From the NCBI GenBank assembly GCA_036674765.1, contig JARVKI010000101.1, positions 62,001 through 126,000 on the forward strand: 64,000 bases of DNA, given 5' to 3'. Of the stretch, positions 36,405-48,235 are shown in pieces. The stretch is from Seiridium cupressi. Its lineage: Eukaryota > Ascomycota > Sordariomycetes > Amphisphaeriales > Sporocadaceae. The first letter of the stretch is position 1. Every line of letters starts with the position of its first letter. Below the pieces are notes generated by a model. It made no database searches. It saw only the letters and a list, made by a program, of their open reading frames with translations, and was not told the origin of the DNA. The position numbers and the translations under genes are program-made.

Positions 36405-37615
36405 CTTGATGGCTCCGGGGGAGGACGATCAAGTAAGCTTGGTGGAGAGGGTGGGTAGGTGCCACAAATCAGCGGAGTCCCTTGGGCAGATGGTGGATGT
36501 GCCCCAAGTAGATGTCAAGCGACGATGAGATGATCAGATGGCGAGGTGAAGATCTGGGGAAAGGGAGCAATCCAGATGTCGTGACAGGGCCGTTCTTATA
36601 ATCAAGTCCGGGGCCCCGGCTGCTGGACCTGGACGTCGGCCTATTGAGTCTGGGGTCGGCCTCTTCTGTTCTGGGCAATGCTGGACTGAGTTAGTATCGA
36701 CCTTGACCCCTAGCCAATCCACGCATAATGGCCAGCAGGATTGCCACGAGTCCGGGGTAGCGTCTTCACCTCTGACTATTGGCAGGCCACAAATCCGGTA
36801 AGCACGCTGACTGGATGGATTGAATGCAACTGATTCCTCTCTGGATATCTGTTATTCCTGAGAGTGCCCTAAGACCAGGTCGCCGGGACCGTCACGGACG
36901 AGTTGGTGTCATTACTGGTGCTCCCCAGTACCTCAGCCCGTGGTGATTCTGAAGGGCCCAGACGAGTCATTCTCTCCATGTCCAATGACACTAGCAAAAC
37001 TCAAAGCAGCTGGGCCTCGCGCACTTACGGGTCCAGACAATTTCCAGATCATTTACCCCACAAAGCCGTCCCCGCAGATACTGTCTTCTCTGTCAGCAGG
37101 CTTCTCGCCAAGTGCCGAATCCTGGGAGGGGGGGATAAACGCTTATCCAACCTTCTCAGTGTTTGTTACCCAGCTTGGCACTGATCCCAAAACACCGTTG
37201 GCGAACCTTGGGACTCCTCCAATCATTGCCATATCTTGTTCCTCAACCTGCATCGAGCGGAAGAGCATATACCCATAGGCAACCCGAACAAGATTATTCC
37301 CCCACAACTCGCGATCTGCCCCGTAAGTTGCTACTCCACACACACCCCAGAGCAACTTCCATTTTGGCCTGAAAAATGCAGCTCCGTGACGCTTCCTCCA
37401 TGGCCTTCGGCATAGTAAGATGGCCGAATACATAGCTCAGGCAGCTATGGGAAAGTTTCAGTTCGCATACTTGAGTAGTGCTTCCCCTGACCCGAGATAC
37501 TCGTCGTGACACCCAATACACTACCCCATAACCAAATACACAACGTTCAGAGCCCCAGTCTTACTGCATCCCTCATCCTTTGCACCTAAGACTACACAAT
37601 AACAGACCAGCCATA
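36405..37615. other. Divergent qutD-qutB promoter region
   Basis: 1.2 kb regulatory region with a perfect activator site at 37133-37148. No gene is supported here. Confidence 0.7.
37133..37148 (+). promoter_or_regulatory. Perfect QutA/QA-1F binding site between qutD and qutB
   Basis: GGATAAACGCTTATCC matches GGRTAARYRYTTATCC at all 16 positions. It lies 468 bp before qutB and 729 bp before qutD, so it could serve both divergent genes. Confidence 0.8.
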
Positions 37616-38622
37616 ATGACGACTGTACCAGTGACAGATATGGCTCCCCCCGTTTCGCAGGAACCACAACTGGACCGTCACGGATATCTATTCGGTCTCA
37701 AGATCGGAGCTTCCATGTCGCCGCTGCTGCACAATAGCATCTACCAGGAACTTGGGTTGAAATGGGGACAACACTTGTTCGAGTCTTCGGACATTTCAGA
37801 ATTTCTGCAACTAATTCAAGATCCAGAATTCTATGGTTCGTTCTCACATCTTTTCCACAGTCAAACGTGCACCGCTGACCTCAACCAGGCGCTTCCGTGA
37901 CAATGCCGAATAAGGTTGCCATCATGAAGCATCTAGACGAACTCACGGAGGAGTGCCGTGAGGTCGGAGCCTGTAACACAATCTTCATTCGGGAAGAAGC
38001 TGGAAGACGAATCTTCTGCGGCACTAACACAGATGTCGTCGGAATCAGGGAGTCCTTTTACCAAAATGTCGCCAACCCTGATGCTGTCTTCCATGACAAG
38101 CCTGCCATGGTCATCGGTGGCGGAGGCGCTGCCCGGAGTGCAGTCTATGCTTTGCAGAAGTGGATGCGGGCTACTAAGATCTACCTGGTAAACCGCGACG
38201 CCAGCGAAGTCGAAGCTGTGATAGCCGAGTGTCTGGCCCGCGGATATGGCGATAAGCTTGTGCACGTTTCGACGGTAGAGCAAGCAGAGGCTCTGGAGTC
38301 ACCGGGGGCTATCGTTGCCTGCGTTCCGGACTTTCCGCCTAAGACCGAAGAAGAGCTAGTGGCCAGGGCCATCATGGAGGCCTTTTTCAAGAAGGATAGG
38401 AAAGGCAGCATACTAGAGATGTGCTACAACCCAAACCCCTATACGGAGATTGGCGGCATTGCAGAACGAGAAGGATGGCAGGTGATTCTAGGAACAGAAG
38501 CTCTCATTTGGCAAGGCTTAGAGCAAGACAGGCATTGGACGGGTTTACAGCTCAACGAGTTGCCCGTGAAAAGGGCCAAGGAAGTTATTGCCGCTCGTCT
38601 GTCGCAAATCTCTAAACTGTAA
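37616..38622 (+). CDS. qutB: Quinate/shikimate dehydrogenase, two exons, 317 aa
   Basis: Exons 37616-37835 and 37889-38622 join in phase across a 53 bp intron. The enzyme oxidises quinate to 3-dehydroquinate and shikimate to 3-dehydroshikimate with NAD. The substrate domain carries [17 protein letters not shown] and the catalytic lysine in TMPNKVAI, then GACNT and GTNTDVVGI. The cofactor domain has the glycine motif [13 protein letters not shown]. The C-terminal [10 protein letters not shown] helix matches the shikimate dehydrogenase superfamily. The length fits qutB/qa-3 (about 320-330 aa). Confidence 0.95.
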
Positions 38623-38771
38623 AATACTTCAATCATTTCATGTTGTCAGCATGGTCAGGTTCAACAAGCATAGTCAGGGCGTTTTGGGACATTTTTGGAA
38701 GAGTCGGGCACGCTACTGGCATATCGTGTACATAGCAATGTAGATAACATACACATATCTATGGGAACACT

Positions 38772-39976
38772 TTATGCTCCCGGCCGGCTGTAGTCAAGGT
38801 GCCTAACGCGTTTCCATACCTCGCGTACAACACGTTCTTGCGTTTGCCGGCCTGTTTCCGTGGTAGAGGGCCCGGCGGGTCTGATCGCAAGGTAGAGACG
38901 GCTGCCTAAGCGCACGTCGCTGATGGCAGCTGTCTGGTAATCCTCGGGAGGATTTGCCGTAGTGACAAGACCGCCCGCTTCCTCTACGATGGCGATGCCC
39001 GCTGCAACATCCCTAGTCGGTGTTAGTAAATCTTCGGGTACTATCCGAGAATAAACGTCTGGTGAGCTTACCATTCCCAGCAACCACCCTCCCACCAAAT
39101 GTCGAACGAGCCCATCGCTACGTAGGCCAGATCAAGGGTCGCACTTCCTAGGCTTCGCATGCCGTGGACCATGCCTCCTTTTCCATCACGGCCTCCGAAT
39201 TCGGCTGCCATGTTCACAAAGCTCTCCACTTTGCGATGCATATTTCCATCGGGCCGGTCTTTCCTATCCTTGCCCCATTCACAAGAGAATACACATCCAC
39301 TGGGGGCCTTTGGTGGAAGAGGAGGAACTGGGTTTCTGATCAAGGGCAACTGTTGCGTTTCATTCAACCATGCACCCTTGCCTCGGCAGGAGGAGAACAC
39401 CTGATTAAGGAATGGTGCATTGATGACTCCTATCATAGGTCTCCCGTTCAGGATGAAGCCAATAGAAACGCAGAACATGGGAAACAGGTGAGTAAAGTTC
39501 ACGGTCCCGTCCAGGGGATCGATGCACCATGTTGGCTCGTCGCCTATGAGGTAATCCCTGGAAACTCCCTTTGAGTATGTCTCTTCCCCAATGAATCTAA
39601 GTCGACGACATATCATATCAGCATAATCCGGCAAATTCGCAATGCATAACTTTAGATGGTTCTGAATAGGCTCACTTGTGAGATGGAAACCTCTTTTCAA
39701 TCGACGTCTTAATGAACGCCTCGACGTCTGCGATGACATGTCAGCATCATACCATCATAACAAGTCCAGAAGGTCACGCAGTCTGTTTATCATACCTTCG
39801 TCGGCCTTCGTTACGATATCAACTGAACTATCCTTCTCGGAGAAAGCTTGTGTGGGAGCTCCATCGCTACTCCATCGCGAACGAGCAAAGCTCATCAAGA
39901 GCTCTCCGGCATCCTTGCCAAGCTGGACAGCGAAAGCATAGATGTCATCGAGTTCGGCGCTGCTAAGCTCCGACAT
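38772..39976 (-). CDS. qutG: Inositol-monophosphatase-like protein of the quinate cluster, four exons, 332 aa
   Basis: Exons 39976-39796, 39727-39676, 39596-39072 and 39012-38772 close in phase. The signature residues of the metal-dependent IMPase family are present: GEET, WCIDPLDGTVNFTH (metal-binding motif A) and WDVAAGIAIVEEAGG (motif B, restored only after splicing at 39072/39012). It is the counterpart of Aspergillus qutG and Neurospora qa-x, whose job in quinate use has never been clear. All visible catalytic residues are intact, so phosphatase activity on a sugar- or inositol-phosphate-like substrate is likely. It is divergent from qutE and shares its activator site. Confidence 0.93.
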
Positions 39977-40883
39977 GGTGAATGAGTGTATGAATCGGAA
40001 AACAATCTAGAAAATAGACTAACGGTCAAATATGTAATTGGAACCGCGGTGTAGCAATGCGATGTACGATGATTCCACCGGAGAGTCCGTCGACTCCGCC
40101 TATCACTATCTGCGCCGATAGCTGTATGACACAACTCCAGCGTGCTCCTGGGCCGGTGTAAGCCGCATGACGCCAAAACCCACAGCGGCTTTCGTCCGCC
40201 ACGGGTAGCAGGCTACACCTACGCGATAGCTATCTGGTGCTCCAGCAGTACATGTAGACATCGCACTTGGGAAATACTCGGGGACGACCATCTCTTCGAC
40301 CCTATGCTAGTGACATATATGACACGGATATACACACTGTACTATATCGCTTGTTGGTAGTGGAATCATGAAAAGCACAACTTTCTACGTAGAATGCATT
40401 GGAACCTCAAATTCTCAATGAGTTGGGGGCTAGCTACAATGTAGGCCAGGACACAGATATTGGAAGCGATTACTCTTCATGCCACAGTTTTGATCAATAT
40501 GCTGCAATTCATTAGTAAGTAATAACGTCTGCAATAGCATCAGATTTGACACAAAGCGATGCGTATCAAATTTGACTGAGCTCAGTCAACGCAAACCGCA
40601 TGCCTGCTCGTTCATCCAGCGGTCGATTCCGGGCGGTGGGTAAACACTTATCCCCTGAAGCACTAAGTCTTGGCCGGCGACGATGCCAATGCGGGGGATG
40701 TTTGGGGACGCGACCGACAGTACGGAATTTACACCCGTAGTATACTCACCCGGGTGAACGATTCAAAGAGCCGATGCGGGGACGGGGGGCAATGAGATGT
40801 AGGTAAGAGAACGACTTTTGGTCTTGAAGCTGTGCACCAAACAAATTCCCAAGCTCTCTTCATTGACCACATTCTCACACACA
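39977..40883. other. Divergent qutG-qutE promoter region
   Basis: Contains a perfect activator site at 40638-40653 and a 12-bp palindrome at 40746-40757. No gene is supported. Confidence 0.7.
40638..40653 (+). promoter_or_regulatory. Perfect QutA/QA-1F binding site between qutG and qutE
   Basis: GGGTAAACACTTATCC matches GGRTAARYRYTTATCC at all 16 positions. It is 231 bp before the qutE start codon and 662 bp before qutG. Confidence 0.82.
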
Positions 40884-41336
40884 ATGGCACGATCAATTCT
40901 CCTCATCAACGGCCCGAATCTGAACCTACTGGGCACGCGAGAGCCGCACATATACGGCAGCACTACGCTTCCCGACGTCGAAGCAGCCGCCCAGCAGCAG
41001 GCCACCGAGCTCTCCGTTTCGCTTGCTACGTTTCAATCGAACCACGAGGGTGCCATCATCGACCGGATACACGAGGCGAGAGGCAACGTAGACGCCATCA
41101 TAATCAACCCAGGAGGGTTCACACATACAAGCGTAGCTATCAGGGATGCTCTCCTTGGGGTTGAGATTCCCTTCGTTGAGCTACACGTCTCCAATGTCCA
41201 CGCGAGGGAAAGCTTCAGACATCACAGTTACTTCACAGACAAAGCTGTCGCAATGATATGCGGTCTGGGCGTATATGGATATAAAGCAGCCCTCGAGTTT
41301 GCGGCTAAGCATATGAAGATCAAGGAGAAATCATAG
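40884..41336 (+). CDS. qutE: Type II 3-dehydroquinase, 150 aa
   Basis: Catabolic 3-dehydroquinate dehydratase, converting 3-dehydroquinate to 3-dehydroshikimate. It is intronless. The ATG at 40884 gives the expected start [17 protein letters not shown] and a length of 150 aa, typical for fungal type II enzymes that assemble as dodecamers. The active-site blocks are complete: [17 protein letters not shown] (with the essential Arg and Tyr), [17 protein letters not shown], and [19 protein letters not shown] (with catalytic His and substrate-binding residues). Confidence 0.97.
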   Translation: MARSILLINGPNLNLLGTREPHIYGSTTLPDVEAAAQQQATELSVSLATFQSNHEGAIIDRIHEARGNVDAIIINPGGFTHTSVAIRDALLGVEIPFVELHVSNVHARESFRHHSYFTDKAVAMICGLGVYGYKAALEFAAKHMKIKEKS

Positions 41337-41832
41337 GCGCAAGCCGTCATTCATCAAATGTCATTGGAGTCTAGCGTCTAGCAGGATCGGAGGGGTATCG
41401 GAAGACGTGCCGCTCTGGAGAAAGAGAAGGAATTGGCAGAACCATGACACCAGAGCGCAGCTCGACTCTGTATTGTGCATCAAATGAGCTGGGAAAATAT
41501 GGGAGAATGGCTCATTCAAGCGTTCGTATTAGCCATGTATATCACTCACCATCAATGAATACAGCCACCGCGCGAACTGACTCTGCTTTCCAACTGTATT
41601 ATCGCACCTCGTTGGACTACAACATCCATCTCTTGATTGTAGTTGGACACTGGCCCGAATCCATAGTCAGGTACCGCAGTATCGCATTTGCGCAGTATCG
41701 GAGGCTTGATATCAGATCATCTTTCGGCCGACGGCGAGAGAACTTAGGGGGTATCATTGACAAGCAGAATATGGAAGAGGCACATAAGCAGCAGCAGGCT
41801 AGACGAATGCAAGTGACCGACAGCCGTACAAA
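41337..41832. other. Intergenic at the right border of the quinate cluster
   Basis: Convergent 3' ends of qutE and the Jip5 gene; nothing else is seen. Confidence 0.6.
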
Positions 41833-43221
41833 TCACAGCCCCTTAAACTTGAGTATGCCATGAGCACCATGAGCACCCAGATCGGGAGTTCCTTTGCCCT
41901 TCCTGCGCTTTTTCTTTCCCTTCCGGCGTGATCCATCATCGCTATCTGACTCCAACTCGGCATCACTGTCAGCGGCGCGCTTAGTTTGCACCGGGGTCTT
42001 GGTGTCAGAGTTATCAGAATCATCAGACTCGTCGGAGTCATCATCCTCGTCTCCGTCCTCGTCGCTATCGTCTCCAGTAGGGGCGACGCTCTCTTCCCAG
42101 ACCTTGATCGTAGTGCCACCGCCGCTGATCATGCGCCCCTCGCAATCGAAGCTTATACCCACAACTGCCTCGACCTCATCATGTTGCAGAACAGTCTCGA
42201 CCTCCCGTTTGACCAGATCCACAAGCCTCACTGTTCCGTCTCCGACGCCAACAGCAATCTTCTTTCCAGATGTTATTGTATCGGGTAGTTGTGCCATGCA
42301 ATCCAGGCTCTCGCCTGCGCGATCAACGATGATCCGATCTGTTTGGTCGTCCCACGCACCCTTGTCCCAAATGGTGAGCACGCCAGTGCCCGTTCCCACT
42401 GCTACGATACCATTGTCTCTATTCTTCTTTGGGCCTAAGCCTGGCACGAAAACAGCGCCGAGGAGCTCATCCTCCTGGTCGTCACTTCTGACAAGCACAC
42501 CACGGCGTATGTCTGTAACGGCCAACGTAGTGCCACCCGTGCTAACCCATTGTTTGCTATAGCCACTCGTACTGGTGTCGCTGGGGGGGAGAGGTGCGAG
42601 GGAGGACACGAAATCGGAATGCGGAAGGTGGGTTTGCTGGGGTTTCTGTGAAGCCAAGGCGTGATCGCGCAAATCGACAAGGTGCAGGGCCCCGGAATCA
42701 CAGCCTAGTAGGAGCGTCTGAGGCGAGAGGACGTGAAGTAGGGTCGGTGCGTCGGGGTTATTGTTGTGGTCAGGAATTGCGAATTTGGATGCGACTTGAC
42801 CGGTCGTGGGAGAGAAGTGCTTCACAATGGAATCGGTGCCGGCTGAATAGAGAGCTGTGCAGGGAGTCTGGTGTCAGTAGGCAAGCACATACACATACGG
42901 TGGGTCAGGAGGAAAAGTTGGCAAGGTTCGAGCATCGAAAGCTCATGGCTACTCACCGGATCCGTCGAGACTGAAGCCCAAAGCCCGACAGCTACCTTTG
43001 TGTCGGCGTGTTCTCCAAATTGAATCTATCGTGCCCTTTCCATCCGACAAGACGCTCACGTCAGCCGAAGCATCGTCGTCGGAGCTACGTTCTGAAGCGG
43101 GCAGCCTGAAGCATTCGACATGGCCAGTCGACAATCCGACGGCAAGCAAAGGGTCGTTCGGATGAATTGCTTGGGCGAAGAGCTCAGCACTGAGCGGAAG
43201 AGTGCAGAGATTCTCCAACAT
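41833..43221 (-). CDS. jip5: Jip5-type WD-repeat protein (WDR55 family), two exons, 428 aa
   Basis: Exons 43221-42957 and 42854-41833 join in phase across a 102 bp intron. The N-terminus ([21 protein letters not shown], an early repeat [11 protein letters not shown]) and the spaced WD-like repeats ([70 protein letters not shown]) match the fungal Jip5 family. The tail has a long acidic Asp/Ser stretch followed by a basic [11 protein letters not shown] patch and the family ending GILKFKGL. By homology it is a nucleolar protein involved in rRNA processing. Confidence 0.92.
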
Positions 43222-43822
43222 GTTTGGCTGGGCGCAATCAGATCAATTTGAAAATCGAAAACTGACAGGGAATCAAGCGGGTCAATGAACCAGTCCTGAA
43301 GCAGGCACGTCAACAGAGTGCCAATTGATTCTGGACCGAAGCTTCGTGATTGACTCTGGGGGAGTACGGTTTTTTTTCCCCCCGTTGTCGAGCGCGGAAA
43401 GATTCCGAGTTAAATTTACGTTGAAGTCGACTAGCGCAGAACTGACGCCTCTAGCGCTAAAGGTACAGCCCTGGAGAAGCCCCCGAGCACTAAGTGCGTC
43501 GGGGGCTGTAGTTAAATTCTACCTGGCAATATACTGAACGTGCTGCCTCAAGTTATGTACATATAGGCGTCAGGATCCGTACAATCCTATCTTTTGAAGA
43601 CTGGCGCTTGATTCGCCATTCATTGACTTGACCTTTGCCAAAGTACGTGATCATCGCACCAATCACAAACGGCCGGTTTGCAACAGCAGACGCTTGTTGC
43701 TCTACCTCCGCAAGTTACAGCATGCAACTGCTACGCGTGAGGGTATTGGCGATACTTCCTGTCCGTTGCCAGTAATCACCGCCCATGGATAGCCTGTCCG
43801 GCTTCCGGGTGATAATTTCATA
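43222..43822. other. Intergenic, Jip5 promoter
   Basis: No gene is supported; contains the presumed Jip5 promoter and the 3' region of the methyltransferase gene. Confidence 0.6.
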
Positions 43823-45168
43823 TCATTCCATCGGTTTCTGGGCATACCAGAAATAATAATCAAGGTAAATGTGTGACTCTCGGCCTGCTAATTCCGCCTT
43901 TGCATCTTTGACAAGCTTTTCAACGTCCTCGACGGGCATAATCTCCCTCAGAGGTTTTGCCCCCATGGCATCTATGAGATCTGACGTTACCTCTCTCATG
44001 TACTCGCCTACGAGGCGTAACTTCTTGTGCTGTGGGGATTCTCAGCGTCTGCAGAAAACGGGAACCATGATTATTTCGACCTACCTTTGGCCACCTCCCC
44101 ATGGGTGCCTTGAACTTCCTACAGTTGATATTCACGAAGCCATGCCGATCCAGGACCTCATTCATGTAGTTGGCTATGCGCCACTGAAATCCGTATGCCA
44201 TGGTTAATGCCTCGCCCGTCTTGTCCATAAAAAGCGCAAAAGGTGAGTCGGCGGGCATGCTGCCATCATCACATTTTGCGTAGCCACCGAGCTCTTGCAG
44301 TTCTATCCAGCCACCGGGTCTCATGTGTCTGTGAAAAGCAATCCGGTCAACAATCTTTCGCAACATGGTCTTCCAACAGGACGCGGAGAACTCACTCCAG
44401 ACATTTCACAAGGACCGAATCAAACTCTCTTAAAAAGAGGCTGACATGTCTGAAGTGGACGAAGTCAAAATCATCTCCATGCAACCAAGGGTCGTGAATG
44501 TCCTCTACGATGAATCTCAGATTGGGTGGAATCCAGGGCTCTTGAATCGGGCTCAAGTCAAGCCCAATCACTTGAGCGCTCGGAAACTTGTCCGCCACTG
44601 TATCGGTTTTAGCCCTCCGCGGTAACAGCAACAGATATATTCGCACACAGCCCACGTCCGAGATTGAAAAGACATACTTGCGATGGCCCAAGAGCCTGTG
44701 CCAGTTCCCAGGTCAATGATTCGCTGTGGATAATTGCCAATAGGTGCAAAAAACAACCTCCCACTACGGAGCATGTCAGCCTCACAGCATACGGCTTAAG
44801 GGTACTGAGTGAGCAACCTCGTCAATTCTATCGTAGCTACATGCTTCATTTCGTCCCGGGTCTGTTCCGTGTCATCATTGGGTATTGGATACGTGCCATA
44901 TCGGAACTTGTGGTACTAAAACGCAAATTATCGTAAGCAGACTACTTCGAGAATGCACCCTGAAAGCGTCCTGGAGGCTCACCCGACGACCGTTCTCATA
45001 GGAGTGACGAAGGACACTGGATGTAATGCTACCAAAGGCGCTTTCGGACTCGAGATCAAAGGCGGCCGGGGCAAACTCGTCCTCGTCGATGTCATCCGGA
45101 TCGCCTGCTTCGATTCTATGGCCTGAGTTGTGGTCTTCCCAGTTCAAAGACGACGAGGCGGAGGACAT
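43823..45168 (-). CDS. LaeA-like SAM-dependent methyltransferase, six exons, 338 aa
   Basis: Exons 45168-44983, 44915-44841, 44780-44678, 44597-44396, 44328-44085 and 44029-43823 close in phase (1017 nt with stop). An acidic N-terminus precedes SVLRHSYENGRRYHKFRYGTY, the standard entry to this fungal methyltransferase family. SAM motif I is IIDLGTGTGSWAI, then FPSAQVIGLDLSPIQ, LRFIVEDIHDPWL, DFDFVHFRHV and HMRPGGWIELQE. The C-terminal helices end in YLDYYFWYAQKPME. Family members include the global secondary-metabolism regulator LaeA, but the family is large and most members are uncharacterised; this need not be LaeA itself. The third intron boundary pair (44841/44780) has a weak GTAGCT donor. 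Confidence 0.85.
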
Positions 45169-46422
45169 GGCTGCAGCATCTGTATCATGTGGCAGGCATT
45201 CAACCCAGACCAGAGTTCCGTCGGGTCGGGTCAGGGTGGGGCTGGCGTACGTCAGACGGTTGCAAGCGGAGACCAAAGTCAACCGGGCTGGACAAGTAGA
45301 AACGAACGGTGTAGCCTGCAGACGGCCTGTTTGAGCAGGAGTGTAGGTAGGGTGCTGGGTTGGGAATACTTAAGTATCCCGACAATCTGGGTCGATGACT
45401 GTCCGGCCCGCAGCCCCCATACCGCCAGAATGGTAGTGGGACAGGGGTGGAGGTCAAAAGTGCAGCAGACCCTTGGAGGGGTTTCAGACGTCTTGACCTG
45501 CCGCTTTCTGGCCTTTGCAGATGCTCCCCTGCATGAAGGGCAGCGTACGCCGGGTGTAGCGTTGGACTCTCAGTGCCGTCTGTGGGACTGAATGGGAGGA
45601 TTGTCAGTCAACGTGTTGAACGAAAAGAGCGGTATGGCGGGCTGTCCGAGGGGAGAGGCGGCAGAGGATCAGGATCGACGGGGTGCGGCCAAATCAGGTA
45701 TACCAATGGCATTATACTTCCGGGCAGGCCGGGTTTCCAACACCCGAATAAGAAAGGGCACCTTAAAGGGTCTCTCTCTCGCCCCATCCATGACAATATT
45801 TCAAAACCCATGTCTTACTACCACTCCCATTCCTACTGGCGAAGACCATGACAAAACGGTAGTTGGGTAAATGCGCGGCAATGCAGTCACTGCGGACTCG
45901 CTAGGATCCGTACAACCGCAGGGCAATCTAACCGATGGATCTTCAGATGCTGCCTATTCTACGTGCATTCTCCAGCGAAAGTCGCTGTGATCTTGACGGA
46001 TCCCTTGCATACCTAATGTAGGTAAGGTAGGTAGTAAGCGACACCCGCGAGGCAGAGGCTGGGGCAAGGGCAAGACGCGGGGCATAGCGGGGTACAACGA
46101 CCAGTACTCCCAGTAGGCGCATATGTTCAATTGATGCAACAGAAGATACACCTTGAGCCACCCCCATCAACCTTTCGTAAAGGAGCCCATCAGCCGAACA
46201 CGAAGTCTCATTGCAGCTGGCCGTTGGGGCAACCACCCGTACCTTCCTGCGCAGTTCCAAGGAGGAAGAAGAAGAAAGAAGAAGAAGAAAGAAGGAGAAA
46301 AAAACCACCGCTGTGAGTCTGGTGGAATTGGAGTCTGGCAGATCCCACCATGAGTTTGTCTCTTCGTCTTTGAGACAATCTTGAACTTACGCTGTCACAC
46401 AACCTACGCAAATCATTTTACG
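45169..46422. other. Divergent methyltransferase-chitinase intergenic region
   Basis: 1.25 kb with a purine-rich tract near its right end. No protein-coding gene is supported. Confidence 0.6.
46259..46307 (+). repeat. Purine-only GAA-rich tract upstream of chitinase
   Basis: About 48 bases composed almost wholly of A and G in GAA/GAAA units, roughly 115-165 bp before the chitinase start. Polypurine tracts are common in fungal promoters and untranslated leaders. Confidence 0.7.
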
Positions 46423-47713
46423 ATGTTGTTCTTACGACAGCGACTTGGAATTTTCGCCATATTCCTAGCTATGGCGTCTTCCGCATGCTCTGCCGAAGAG
46501 CGGCTTCGGAATATCATGTACTTGACTGGGTGAGTTCCCACGGCCTGGCAAGATGTAAGATGGCTAGGTAACCAGTTTCTCAGGCAGCATCCAATCATCC
46601 CGAGCTCAGACCTCAGCTCGCCCATCACACACGTGGTTCTCGCATTCATGCAATCTTCGAGCTTCAACGTCGAGGCTCCCAACCCAGACTGGCCATTATT
46701 CATGTCCATTGCGGAAACACGTAGCAGATTCCGATCCGGTACAAAGATCATGGTTGCAATCGGTGGCTGGGGTGATACCAATGGGTTCGACACAGCGGCG
46801 CGCACGGAAAGGAGTCGGGAGAGGTTCGCAAACAACGTGGCTGCCATGGTACGCGATACTGGGGCGGATGGGGTTGACGTGGACTGGGAGTACCCAGGGT
46901 ACGGTTGCCTGCTCCGATGTTGACGTATGGCCACTTGCTGACATTGATAGTGGTAATGGGGAAGACTACAAACAGATCCCAAACACAGAGAAGGCCTGGG
47001 AAATAGACGCATATCCACTGCTCTTATCGGCCATCCGAAGTGCTATCGGTCCCAACAAGGTCATCTCTGCTGCTGTCCCCGGCATTCCACGCGACATGCT
47101 TGCCTTCACGCCCACGACCCTACCATCAATCATGGCGTCAGTAGACTTCCTCAATGTGATGGCGTACGATTTGATGAACCGGCGCGATCAAGTCACCAAG
47201 CATCATACGGGTGTTCAACTGTCGCTAGAGTCAATCGACCAGTACATAGGCAATGGTGCAATCGCCGAGAAACTCAACCTCGGATTCGCGTTCTACGTCA
47301 AGTACTTCCGGATTTCTCCAGAAAACCATGAACAGTGTTTGAGAAATCCAGTTGGATGTCCTACGGGTCTCATGGAGGATCCAGACACGGGTGCTGACCT
47401 TGGCAAGACTGGTGGTTTCAGTTGGCACGACTCGGTTCCCGATGATGTCAATGTCTCATTTATTAAGGCTCTCACAGACGGGTCCTACGATGATATTAAT
47501 GGCGGCTACTACTACTTGGACGAAGACGAAGACCTCTGGTGGACGTTTGATAACCCTGCTGCCCTACTGAAGAAGTTTCCTTTGATTGTTAGGGCTAAAA
47601 GGCTTGGAGGTGTATTTGCTTGGGGTCTTGGAGAGGATGCCCCCGAGTTCAAACATCTTCGTGCACTCAACCAAGGCCTGAAGAAGCTTGAGGATGAAAA
47701 AGACGAGTTGTAG
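46423..47713 (+). CDS. Glycoside hydrolase family 18 chitinase-like protein, three exons, 394 aa
   Basis: Exons 46423-46529, 46584-46898 and 46951-47713 join in phase. The first ~24 residues (MLFLRQRLGIFAIFLAMASSACS) form a signal peptide, so the protein is probably secreted. The barrel has the SxGG-like MVAIGGWGDT and the GH18 active-site motif DGVDVDWEYPG (about residues 131-141), with the catalytic Glu intact and the last codon split by an intron. MAYDLMN follows as the sixth-strand motif. It has no recognisable chitin-binding module, and the C-terminus is short and charged. Likely an endo- or exo-acting enzyme on chitin or chito-oligomers. Confidence 0.9.
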
Positions 47714-48235
47714 ATGAAGTCAGTCCAAGATGGCATCAATGAATCAATAGCTGTTTGCCGTCAATAATAGCTTATGCATTTCGCATATCTAGAACAACTT
47801 GTATGGTTCTGAACAGTGCCCACATTTAAGCGCCAATGGCCCCTCTTGCGATAACAATAAGTTAGTATAACATTCGTTGGTCCCAAATTGACTTTCCACA
47901 AATTGAATCACATGCCACCACATATTCATACATCGTCACAGATGCGCGAGTCGTTCTGACGGTGCACGTTGTTGCAAGACTCGCAGGCAATGGGCAAGAG
48001 AATCTATATCACAAGAGAACTGTTACAAATGGAAGATGCAGATACAACATACGGATAGATTCATATCATCATTATTATTGATACATTTCAAGGATATTGT
48101 TTGGGTATTTCCTCCTGAACGCCAATGATAAACATCGCAATTGCGCGAACCGATTTGTCTTCCCTGCTCAATGGAATGTGTTGGAATATTCGAAGAGCAT
48201 TTCATTACCACGACCGTGCCTCTTGCGTGAATTAA
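47714..48235. other. Intergenic between convergent chitinase and MARVEL genes
   Basis: Two 3' untranslated regions are expected here; no gene is supported. Confidence 0.6.

Noticed and set aside
36812..36850. Possible further activator site (GGATATCTGTTATTCC)
   Set aside because: Only 12 of 16 positions fit GGRTAARYRYTTATCC; too weak beside the perfect site at 37133.
41894..42562. 222-codon Ser-rich plus-strand frame
   Set aside because: Mirror of the acidic Asp/Ser tail and WD repeats of Jip5.
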